From Candidatus Planktophila versatilis (GTDB taxonomy: Bacteria; Actinomycetota; Actinomycetes; Nanopelagicales; Nanopelagicaceae), in assembly GCF_002288265.1 (NCBI RefSeq), contig NZ_CP016778.1, forward strand, positions 310,001 to 374,000: a stretch of DNA of 64,000 bases. Reading direction: 5' to 3'. Both the position numbers and the translations under genes were made by a program. Positions 9,646-16,304 of the stretch are shown one piece after another. How positions within the stretch are numbered: position 1 is the first letter of the stretch; every line of letters starts with the position of its first letter. Below the pieces are notes generated by a model. It did not search any database. It saw only the letters and a list, made by a program, of their open reading frames with translations, and had not been told where the DNA came from.

Positions 9646-10941
9646 TTAATTCTTAATCTGATTTCGGCAGCCATCAGTGGCCGGTTTGCTCGGAGCCTTC
9701 TTAGTTGGTTTAGGCACAGGTGCTTCTCCCTGCGTAATCGTCAGTTCAACTAGCGTCTTTGCATCTGCGTGAGTTCCAGAGGGATCTTTATATGCAACGC
9801 TGCCAAACCAGGTTCCAGCAGGAAGCCCAGAAATTGAAAGCGTCCACGACCCACTAGATTCGCGCTCAACTTTCTGCTCAACAGTAGGCTTAATTGCATT
9901 TGCAGATGTGAAATATAACTTGACCGAACCGGTGACAACAGGTGAACTGTCTGGACGTGTGACCTCAATGGCAATCACCGCACTCTTATTCGTTGTCGTT
10001 GCCTTAACTGATGAAATTATGATGGTTGAACTTTCACCGACTGGCATCAGATCTGCTGGATCTGGGGACCACGAGCCCGTGAGCAGTGATTCAAATTTCT
10101 CAGAGGTGCCACCAAAGACATTGAGATCTAAGCGATTACCTGGAACGCCATACTTAGGTGCGATTCCACACGAGGTGTATTGCCACATCGTCCAATTAGC
10201 TGAGCATTGCGCCGTGGTCCACGAGTGCACATAACAACCACCTGGTTTCACATTGGGTCTAGCCTCGGGCTTAGCTGGATCAATTGTGTATTGGGCGATC
10301 CATAACGGATATTGTGAAAGTTCTTTGTCCCGGTTCAAGGCATTTTCCAGAAAATGTGGCGAAGAATAAATCAAGGGTGTGCGACCAGTCTTATCTTTGA
10401 GTGTGGCAAGGAAGGTCTTACTCCAGAGCGTTGCTTGTGCGCGAGTTGCGTATTTACTACAGGAGCCAGAAGAACTGACTTTGACGCAGTTATTTTCAAG
10501 ATCAAGTGCGTATGGCAAATCTAAATCATTAAAGCCGCCCAGCGCCTCAACTCTCCAGATAACTTTCTGAGCTTGCGCCCGAGCATCTCGTTGAACTGCG
10601 GCCGTAGTTGTCACATTGGGTAAGAGCGCATAGTGATAAAAACCAGTGTGAATTCCAGCTTCTTGTGCGCCAACGCGATCAGCCTTCACATATTTCAGAG
10701 CTAGGCGATCAGAATATTCTCTGGTATCTGATGCTTTAATCATCACGAAATCAATTCCAGCAGCACGCATTTTCTTGAAGTTAATTGGCTTATCGTTTGG
10801 ATGCTGCCACCTGCTGATATCTGCGCCATGAATCTTTCCAGCAGGACCTGCTTCTACTAATTCTGCAGCACGTGCTGGGCTGGCATGAAAGGCAAATGAG
10901 AGAAATGAGAGTGAGAGCAGGATTGTAAGAAATTTTCTCAT
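9646..10941 (-). CDS. Secreted GH25 muramidase (lysozyme-like)
   Basis: Predicted peptidoglycan hydrolase. A signal peptide (residues 1-26, ending SPARAAE) is followed by a GH25 barrel with D41 (GADISRWQ) and the D147/E149 pair (YALDLEN), the usual catalytic acids. MWQYTS near residue 250 is another family hallmark. The C-terminal 150 residues form a beta-rich Ig-like module and end in a Pro/Lys-rich tail that may bind the wall. The start overlaps the stop of the upstream small gene as ATGA. A role in cell wall remodelling is inferred. Confidence 0.88.
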   Translation of the reverse strand: MRKFLTILLSLSFLSFAFHASPARAAELVEAGPAGKIHGADISRWQHPNDKPINFKKMRAAGIDFVMIKASDTREYSDRLALKYVKADRVGAQEAGIHTGFYHYALLPNVTTTAAVQRDARAQAQKVIWRVEALGGFNDLDLPYALDLENNCVKVSSSGSCSKYATRAQATLWSKTFLATLKDKTGRTPLIYSSPHFLENALNRDKELSQYPLWIAQYTIDPAKPEARPNVKPGGCYVHSWTTAQCSANWTMWQYTSCGIAPKYGVPGNRLDLNVFGGTSEKFESLLTGSWSPDPADLMPVGESSTIIISSVKATTTNKSAVIAIEVTRPDSSPVVTGSVKLYFTSANAIKPTVEQKVERESSGSWTLSISGLPAGTWFGSVAYKDPSGTHADAKTLVELTITQGEAPVPKPTKKAPSKPATDGCRNQIKN

Positions 10942-11207
10942 TTTTCTACGATCACAACCGATTCACCGAAAACATCAAGAAAAGCACTTTGCAATACTGA
11001 GCGATGACGCAGGCGTGCCTCTTGATAATCATGGCCGGTTGCCAACTTATTGCTATCACTGAAATCTAAGGTCAGGCGCCCGTTATCAAATGATTCAAGG
11101 CGAGCATCAAAGTAGGCAATCCAAATAACTCGGTCTTGGCTTTCAACTAGATCAAGGACTTCATTCCAGCGCACCCGGATTTTTGCCAGGGTAAGAGCGG
11201 AAGACAT
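10938..11207 (-). CDS. Small protein resembling the DnaX (gamma/tau) C-terminal domain
   Basis: An 89-residue stand-alone protein. Its pattern (VRWNEVLDLVES, then IAYFDARLESFDNGRLTLDF, then a helix and LQSAFLDVFGESVVIV) closely follows the domain III/C-terminal segment of actinobacterial DNA polymerase III gamma/tau subunits. It has no ATPase part. The ATG is preceded by TAATCT at 6 bases and no ribosome binding site, and its stop overlaps the muramidase start (ATGA). It could bind a polymerase or clamp-loader component, or be a domain detached from DnaX. The likeness is from memory of the family and needs a profile search. Confidence 0.6.
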   Translation of the reverse strand: MSSALTLAKIRVRWNEVLDLVESQDRVIWIAYFDARLESFDNGRLTLDFSDSNKLATGHDYQEARLRHRSVLQSAFLDVFGESVVIVEK

Positions 11208-11213
11208 GCGCAG

Positions 11214-11219
11214 AGATTA
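11214..11219 (-). promoter_or_regulatory. -10 hexamer, leaderless start of DnaX-C-like gene
   Basis: On the reverse strand TAATCT ends 6 bases before the ATG at 11207. No Shine-Dalgarno is visible. Confidence 0.5.
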
Positions 11220-11231
11220 CCGCAAGGCGCC

Positions 11232-11918
11232 TTAATGTCTTGGCGCACCGAGCCACTTAAAGTATTCGCCGGCTAAGACAACGCGCAGATTACGGCGACG
11301 ATCTGGGGTTATAGATAGGTGTTGTGCGATGCGCGCCACAATCTGCTCAACTGACTTTTCTGAGACAAAGCGCACCTTAGCAATTTCAGAGTTACTTAGC
11401 CCCTGTGCAACAAGGCGCAGCGTCTCGATCTGAATATCGGTGAGCTCATTGAGAACTGTGATGAAATCTTCCTTATGAATTGAGGTATGCATATTGATCC
11501 AATTCATCTTTGAGCCATCTGTTGCAGATATCACGCTCTGTGCAAGGGCTCCGGTGATGACCGACAAATCTGAGATGCTGCGCTTGAGAATTATCTTGGA
11601 ACCCGGTGGAATATTTTTTTCCATGAGGCCAAAGAGGCGCAGATCAGGACAGGATGTTGTAATAACTATTCCCAGTGCTGGGTTTACGTTACGCAGCTTC
11701 TGTAATAAGACAATCGCTGCTTCACCTGAGAATTGCAGGTCAATTAAGACAGCTTCAGGTTCAAGTGAGCGAAATAAGTTCTCGGCCATGAACTTATCTG
11801 GCGCTTCTCCCACAACATTGACGCTATGAAGGCGAAGTGAGGCGGCCATCGTGGCAAGCTCAAAGGAATCATCGTTAACGAGCAAGACTCGAACTGTTGA
11901 TCCTTGTCGTGTGAGCAC
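11232..11918 (-). CDS. LuxR/NarL-family response regulator
   Basis: A 228-residue two-domain regulator. The receiver domain has the acidic pair D16-D17, phosphoacceptor D60 (AVLIDLQFSG) and K112 (IILKRS). The C-terminal LuxR helix-turn-helix is at about 165-220 (LTDIQIETLRLVAQGLSNSEIAK). The best start is GTG at 11918. No histidine kinase is directly paired with it, so it may be an orphan or partner a distant kinase. It lies next to, but is separate from, regX3. Target genes are unknown. Confidence 0.85.
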   Translation of the reverse strand: MLTRQGSTVRVLLVNDDSFELATMAASLRLHSVNVVGEAPDKFMAENLFRSLEPEAVLIDLQFSGEAAIVLLQKLRNVNPALGIVITTSCPDLRLFGLMEKNIPPGSKIILKRSISDLSVITGALAQSVISATDGSKMNWINMHTSIHKEDFITVLNELTDIQIETLRLVAQGLSNSEIAKVRFVSEKSVEQIVARIAQHLSITPDRRRNLRVVLAGEYFKWLGAPRH

Positions 11919-11981
11919 ATGTAATGATAGGACGCATCGCGCCCTTTGTATCCTGGGGGTATCCCTATCGAAGCACCAGGC

Positions 11982-12671
11982 TTAAGCCTCGAACTTATAT
12001 CCAAGCCCGCGGATAGTTTGAATCAGCAGTGGATTAGCTGGATCATCTTCAATCTTTGAACGCAGACGCTTGATATGAACATCCAGAGTCTTGGTATCCC
12101 CGTAATAATCTCCGCCCCAGACGCGGTCGATGAGTTGGCCACGAGTGAGCACCCGGCCAGCATTGCGCATGAGAAATTCGAGAAGTTCAAATTCTTTCAG
12201 AGGTAAGTTGATCAGAATCTCATTGACAGTCACTTGGTGACGGTCGATATCCATCCGGATGCGACCAGCTGCTTGAATGGAAGAATTGGCATCTGATCCT
12301 GATTCATCGGGTACACCACGGCGCATCACAGCTTTGATTCGCGCAACTAATTCACGCGATGAATAAGGCTTAGTTACGTAGTCATCAGCGCCAAGTTCAA
12401 GACCAACAACCTTATCGACCTCTGAATCTTTAGCGGTGAGCATGATGATGGGAACAGGAGATGTTGTGCGAATTGCGCGGCAGACATCTATTCCAGAAAC
12501 TTCCGGAATCATGAGGTCTAACAAGATGAGGTCGTAATGATTTTTCTTAAAGAGCTCGAGGGCAACACGTCCGTTTTCCGCAATTTCACTCTCAAATCCT
12601 TCTTTTCCAAGAAGAAAGGAGATTGCCTCTGAAAATGATGTCTCATCTTCAACAATCAGTATTTTGGTCAT
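11982..12671 (-). CDS. regX3: OmpR/PhoB-family response regulator (RegX3-like)
   Basis: Phosphate-responsive transcription factor. The receiver domain has phosphoacceptor D52 (DLILLDLMIPE) and K in YVTKPYSSREL. The winged-helix domain ends KTLDVHIKRLRSKIEDDP and IRGLGYKFE. It overlaps the upstream senX3 stop as ATGA, so the pair is cotranscribed and coupled. Divergence from phoU with PHO-like repeats between them supports a RegX3/PhoP role rather than a generic OmpR regulator. Confidence 0.92.
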   Translation of the reverse strand: MTKILIVEDETSFSEAISFLLGKEGFESEIAENGRVALELFKKNHYDLILLDLMIPEVSGIDVCRAIRTTSPVPIIMLTAKDSEVDKVVGLELGADDYVTKPYSSRELVARIKAVMRRGVPDESGSDANSSIQAAGRIRMDIDRHQVTVNEILINLPLKEFELLEFLMRNAGRVLTRGQLIDRVWGGDYYGDTKTLDVHIKRLRSKIEDDPANPLLIQTIRGLGYKFEA

Positions 12672-13729
12672 TGTGTAACGCCTCCGTTAGGTGTGTAAAT
12701 CGGCAAACGTAGCGCAAAGGAAGAGCCAACATTGGGCGAGCTCCATACCTTTACTTCTCCGCCATGATTTGAAGCTACGTGCTTAACAATTGAGAGCCCG
12801 AGTCCGGTGCCACCAGTTTCGCGTGAGCGCGCAGGATCCACGCGATAAAAGCGCTCAAAAATACGATCTTGTGCTTCCTCTGGAATTCCAATTCCTTGAT
12901 CCGCCACGACGATTTCCACAATGCCATCACTTGTATTGGAGGAGACAGATACCTTTGTATTCTCTGGCGAATAGTTAATAGCATTTTCAAGGAGATTGTG
13001 AATTGCCATAATCAGTTGTTCGCTATCACCGAGTACGACTACTGCTGGGATATCTCCAGCAGCGACTGAAATTCCTTTAGCTTCCGAAGTTGTCTTGACC
13101 AAGTCAATCGCCTCATTAATCAGGTCAGCCACGTTATTTTCAGTCGCCACTTGAAGTGGATCTGAATCCTGGAGCCGAGAAAGATTGATGATCTCTTGCA
13201 CAAGGTCAGTCAGGCGCTTGGCTTCAAGCTGCATACGTGTAGCAAACTTAACGACAGATGCGGGTTCATCGGCTGCCGAGAGAACAGCTTCACTTAAGAG
13301 TGAGAGGGCGCCGATTGGAGTCTTTAGTTCGTGTGAGATATTTGCAACAAAGTCTCGGCGTACCTCGTGCACGCGTTCTGCTTCACTCTCATCACTAAGA
13401 AGAACAACGATGTTATCGACATCTTCTAAATAGATTGCGCGCACAGTGAGCTCTCGCAAACCTTCACCAATGGGTCCTCGTGGAATTTCAATCTTTCCGA
13501 TATGTCGCTGATGTGTGCGCCTGACAACGCGAATTAAGGCGACTAATTCAGGGCTAGTGATACGACCATCGCGCAATAGATTGAGCGTTTCAACGCCATC
13601 GGTTGCAAATCGAACGACCTCACCCGGGGCGACAAGCATCGCATCTTGATCGAGTTGCGATAACACATTGAGAAAAGTAGGAGAAATCTCATCTACGACA
13701 ACGTCATTTTCATCGCGACGAAACCACAT
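12668..13729 (-). CDS. senX3: Phosphate-sensing histidine kinase, SenX3-like, lacking membrane segments
   Basis: Sensor kinase paired with RegX3. Residues 1-115 form a PAS-like domain. The dimerisation motif FVANISHELKTPIG contains phospho-His133. The ATPase domain shows the N box (NLLENAINYS), DQGIGIP and GGTGLGLSI. At 353 residues it is shorter than mycobacterial SenX3, which starts with two membrane helices; here no hydrophobic helix precedes the PAS domain. No alternative start with a membrane segment lies upstream, because the PHO-box region begins within 30 bases. It is therefore probably a soluble sensor that hears the Pst/PhoU state through protein contact. Confidence 0.9.
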   Translation of the reverse strand: MWFRRDENDVVVDEISPTFLNVLSQLDQDAMLVAPGEVVRFATDGVETLNLLRDGRITSPELVALIRVVRRTHQRHIGKIEIPRGPIGEGLRELTVRAIYLEDVDNIVVLLSDESEAERVHEVRRDFVANISHELKTPIGALSLLSEAVLSAADEPASVVKFATRMQLEAKRLTDLVQEIINLSRLQDSDPLQVATENNVADLINEAIDLVKTTSEAKGISVAAGDIPAVVVLGDSEQLIMAIHNLLENAINYSPENTKVSVSSNTSDGIVEIVVADQGIGIPEEAQDRIFERFYRVDPARSRETGGTGLGLSIVKHVASNHGGEVKVWSSPNVGSSFALRLPIYTPNGGVTQ

Positions 13730-13735
13730 GGCAAT

Positions 13736-13741
13736 AGCCTA
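13736..13741 (-). promoter_or_regulatory. -10 hexamer, leaderless senX3 start
   Basis: Reverse-strand TAGGCT ends 6 bases before the senX3 ATG. There is no good -35, in keeping with activation through the adjacent PHO-like repeats. Confidence 0.45.
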
Positions 13742-13757
13742 ACCTCTGCCTGGGACG

Positions 13758-13801
13758 GTTTACCGTCCGTTCACCTTTAGTCATTGCGAAATTCACCCGC
13801 T
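13758..13801 (+). promoter_or_regulatory. PHO-box-like array of four 11-bp repeats between senX3 and phoU
   Basis: Consecutive 11-base units begin GTTTACC (13758), GTTCACC (13769), GTCATTG (13780, degenerate) and ATTCACC (13791). Streptomyces PhoP sites are direct 11-bp repeats built on GTTCACC, and there too they lie between the kinase/regulator operon and phoU. The third unit contains TTGCGA (13784-13789), which is also the -35 of phoU. A perfect inverted repeat GGACGGT-TT-ACCGTCC at 13753-13768 overlaps the first unit. Binding by RegX3 is inferred. Confidence 0.65.
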
Positions 13802-13812
13802 TCGCCTACCTT
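13784..13812 (+). promoter_or_regulatory. phoU promoter, leaderless
   Basis: TTGCGA at 13784-13789, a 17-base spacer and TACCTT at 13807-13812, ending 7 bases before the phoU ATG at 13820. The -35 lies within the PHO-like repeats. Confidence 0.6.
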
Positions 13813-13819
13813 AACCCCC

Positions 13820-14482
13820 ATGGCACTCATCCGGTCGGTCTTTCAAGAGGAACTCGACGGGGTATCACAGTCACTCGTTGATCTATCAAATATGGTCTCT
13901 GACTCTATTCATAGCGCTACCCAGGCACTTATTGAAGCCGACCTAAAGATTGCCGAAGAAGTTATCTCCAACGATGAAAAAATCGATCTATACCAACACG
14001 ATTTAGATTCACGCATCATCGACATTATTGCTCGCCAACAACCAGTTGCCTCAGATTTGCGTGCACTAGTCACCGCGCTACGTATGAGCGCTGATTTAGA
14101 ACGTATGGGCGATCTTGCTCACCACATTGCTAAAGTGACGCGACTTCGCCATCCGGAGAAAGTTGTTCCGGCTGAACTTAATGATCTCGTTAACCACATT
14201 GGCTCTGTCGCTGAAAATATCTCTCGCAAGATTCCTACTGTAATTGAAACACGCGATACCGAGTTAGCTCTTCAGCTGGAAAAAGATGACGATGAAATGG
14301 ATAAATTGCACCGTCAGCTCATTGGATTACTGACCAACAACACTTGGAAGCATGGCGTCGAGGCTGCCGTGGATATCACCTTACTTGGTCGCTACTACGA
14401 ACGATTTGCAGACCATGCCGTCTCGGTCTCCCGCCGTGTCTATTTCTTAGTTACAGGAACTTTCGCTAACTCAACTCGCTAG
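13820..14482 (+). CDS. phoU: Phosphate transport regulator PhoU
   Basis: Two PhoU three-helix repeats (start IRSVFQEELDGVSQSLVDLSN; second repeat from about residue 110). PhoU links the Pst transporter to the SenX3-type kinase and restrains the Pho response when phosphate is plentiful. I start at ATG 13820, giving 220 residues, because that matches the family N-terminus. The frame stays open back to a TTG at 13784, but that TTG is the -35 element of the promoter. It is followed 9 bases later by ppx and lies divergent from senX3. Confidence 0.93.
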   Translation: MALIRSVFQEELDGVSQSLVDLSNMVSDSIHSATQALIEADLKIAEEVISNDEKIDLYQHDLDSRIIDIIARQQPVASDLRALVTALRMSADLERMGDLAHHIAKVTRLRHPEKVVPAELNDLVNHIGSVAENISRKIPTVIETRDTELALQLEKDDDEMDKLHRQLIGLLTNNTWKHGVEAAVDITLLGRYYERFADHAVSVSRRVYFLVTGTFANSTR

Positions 14483-14491
14483 ACTTCGGTA

Positions 14492-15406
14492 GTGAGATTA
14501 GGCGTATTAGATGTCGGTTCTAACACCATACATCTGCAAGTAGTTGATGCGCACTTAGGTGCCCCGCCGATTCCAAACTCTTCACATAAATCAATTATTC
14601 GTCTGACTGAATATCTGGATGAATCAGGTGCAATTACTCAATTGGGTATCACCAAGATCACCGATGCGATCCTTACCAACATGAAGGATGCAGCCCACCT
14701 AAATATTGATGAACTTCTCGCCTTTGCTACCTCTGCCATCCGTGAAGCAGTTAATGCAGATGAAGTGTTGGCGCACGTTAACCGAGAATGTGGAATTGAT
14801 TTACAGGTACTCAGCGGTGAAGAAGAAGCACGATTTACATTTCTCGCCGCCCGCCGTTGGCTCGGATGGTCAGCGGGAGATTTATTGGTGCTCGACATTG
14901 GGGGAGGTTCTCTGGAAATTGCTCGTGGAACCGATGAGAACCCCGCTTTCAAGACATCTGTGCAATTAGGTGCGGGCCGCCTTACCCGAAAATTCCTGAG
15001 GGGCGATCCTTTCACAGCCAAATCACTGCGCACACTGGAAGAGTATCTTCAAGATGCAATTGCACCGCTTTCGCAATCACTTTCAACTTATGAAAAAGAT
15101 GTTGCCACAGGGACCAGTAAAACATTTAGAACGCTGGCAAAGATTGCAACCACTTTCTATCCAAAGTTTGGTCCACACTTAACTTACAGCGCACTGGAAG
15201 CGATGGTGCCTAAACTGCAATCACTTGATATTGAGGGCAGAAAAGCCATGCAATCCATTTCGGCAGAGCGCGCCCCACAGATAGTTGCGGGAGCAATGGT
15301 TGCCAAAGAGCTGATGAAGACACTTAATTTGCAAGAGATTCAGATCTGCCCATGGGCGCTACGCGAAGGGATCGTCTTGCATCGCCTTGATTGGATAGAG
15401 CGCTAA
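14492..15406 (+). CDS. ppx: Ppx/GppA family exopolyphosphatase
   Basis: Hydrolyses terminal phosphates of polyphosphate, or the 5' phosphate of pppGpp in some relatives. N-terminal LDVGSNTIHLQVVD and LDIGGGSLEIARG (about 135) are the two phosphate-binding loops of the ASKHA fold. At 304 residues it is the short form common in actinobacteria, without the C-terminal HD domain. It starts with GTG 9 bases after phoU and should be cotranscribed under the PHO-like promoter. It converges on mutT1. Confidence 0.9.
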   Translation: MRLGVLDVGSNTIHLQVVDAHLGAPPIPNSSHKSIIRLTEYLDESGAITQLGITKITDAILTNMKDAAHLNIDELLAFATSAIREAVNADEVLAHVNRECGIDLQVLSGEEEARFTFLAARRWLGWSAGDLLVLDIGGGSLEIARGTDENPAFKTSVQLGAGRLTRKFLRGDPFTAKSLRTLEEYLQDAIAPLSQSLSTYEKDVATGTSKTFRTLAKIATTFYPKFGPHLTYSALEAMVPKLQSLDIEGRKAMQSISAERAPQIVAGAMVAKELMKTLNLQEIQICPWALREGIVLHRLDWIER

Positions 15407-15429
15407 TACTTAAAGGAGTGCGGTATTAG
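15403..15429. terminator. Possible bidirectional hairpin between ppx and mutT1
   Basis: CTAATAC at 15403-15409 is complementary to GTATTAG at 15423-15429 with a 13-base loop. The arms contain the stop codons of both convergent genes. The stem is short and AT-rich, so the terminator call is weak. Confidence 0.3.
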
Positions 15430-16304
15430 TTAGAAATGCTTAAGTAATCAAGGCCCACAATTTCACCGCGCACGCGGTGCACAATCCAGGCATCACCCGG
15501 TTCAAGTTTAATCAAATCCTTATTCTTTAACTTGGTGTTAAGGATCCCGCGTAGCATCGAAGGAATCACAGGGTTGTGGCTGCAGATGAGAATGTTCTTC
15601 TCATCTTGTTTGAGCGCATTAGCAAAGGAAATTGCCTTCTCTGGATCTAATTCAAAACTCTCTTCATTCAGACTTGGCACAGTGGTAATCGATAATCCGC
15701 GAGCATGAGCAAGGGGAGTCACAGTCTGCACGCAGCGGGTGTAGTCCGAGGTATAGAGCTCATCGATGGCGAAAGGCTCGAGGTGTTTAATCAATAGTTG
15801 TGCCTGATCAAATCCAGTTTCATCTAAGGTGCGATGAGAATCTGCTTCATCCCAGTCACCGCGCTCAAGGGATTTTGTATGGCGCAAGATAATCAAGGTA
15901 TCTGTATGTTGCTCTTGATTCATAAATGTTTCAATAATTGATTTATCAGAGTCATGAGTTGCCTGCTCCAGTGCTTGGGTTGCAGGTAGCCATTTCATCT
16001 GATCAACTTCATCGTTAGCAATAAAATCACTCTGATCAAGGGCGCAGTAGGCGGCCCAGTACTTCACGCGCTTTTGCTGGCCTGACTCTTCGTATTCAAC
16101 AGCGCCAAGCTGGCGAGTAAATGAGGCACGGATTCCAGTCTCTTCTAAGACTTCCCGGTAAGCGCATTGCAGCGCCGTCTCACCCATTTCAACTTTACCT
16201 TTAGGTAGTGACCAATCGTCATAGCGCGGGCGGTGAATCAGTGCCACCTCGATAGCAAGATCAGAATTCTCGCGCCAGAGAAGTGCTCCGGCTGCTCTTA
16301 TCAT
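15426..16304 (-). CDS. mutT1: Nudix hydrolase fused to histidine phosphatase (MutT1-like)
   Basis: Two-domain protein. The N-terminal Nudix domain has a complete box from G36 to I58 (E42, R50, E51, E54, E55, G57). The C-terminal histidine phosphatase domain begins LIILRHTKS with R141-H142 and ends with SHNPVIP. Mycobacterial MutT1 has the same architecture, acts on oxidised guanine nucleotides and diadenosine polyphosphates, and is a neighbour of ppk1. The start overlaps the ppk stop as ATGA. It likely cleans the nucleotide pool in step with polyphosphate metabolism. Confidence 0.88.
   Translation of the reverse strand: MIRAAGALLWRENSDLAIEVALIHRPRYDDWSLPKGKVEMGETALQCAYREVLEETGIRASFTRQLGAVEYEESGQQKRVKYWAAYCALDQSDFIANDEVDQMKWLPATQALEQATHDSDKSIIETFMNQEQHTDTLIILRHTKSLERGDWDEADSHRTLDETGFDQAQLLIKHLEPFAIDELYTSDYTRCVQTVTPLAHARGLSITTVPSLNEESFELDPEKAISFANALKQDEKNILICSHNPVIPSMLRGILNTKLKNKDLIKLEPGDAWIVHRVRGEIVGLDYLSISN

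Noticed and set aside
13784-13819. TTG start extending PhoU by 12 residues
   Set aside because: The TTG is the -35 element of the phoU promoter, and PhoU family proteins begin near the ATG at 13820.
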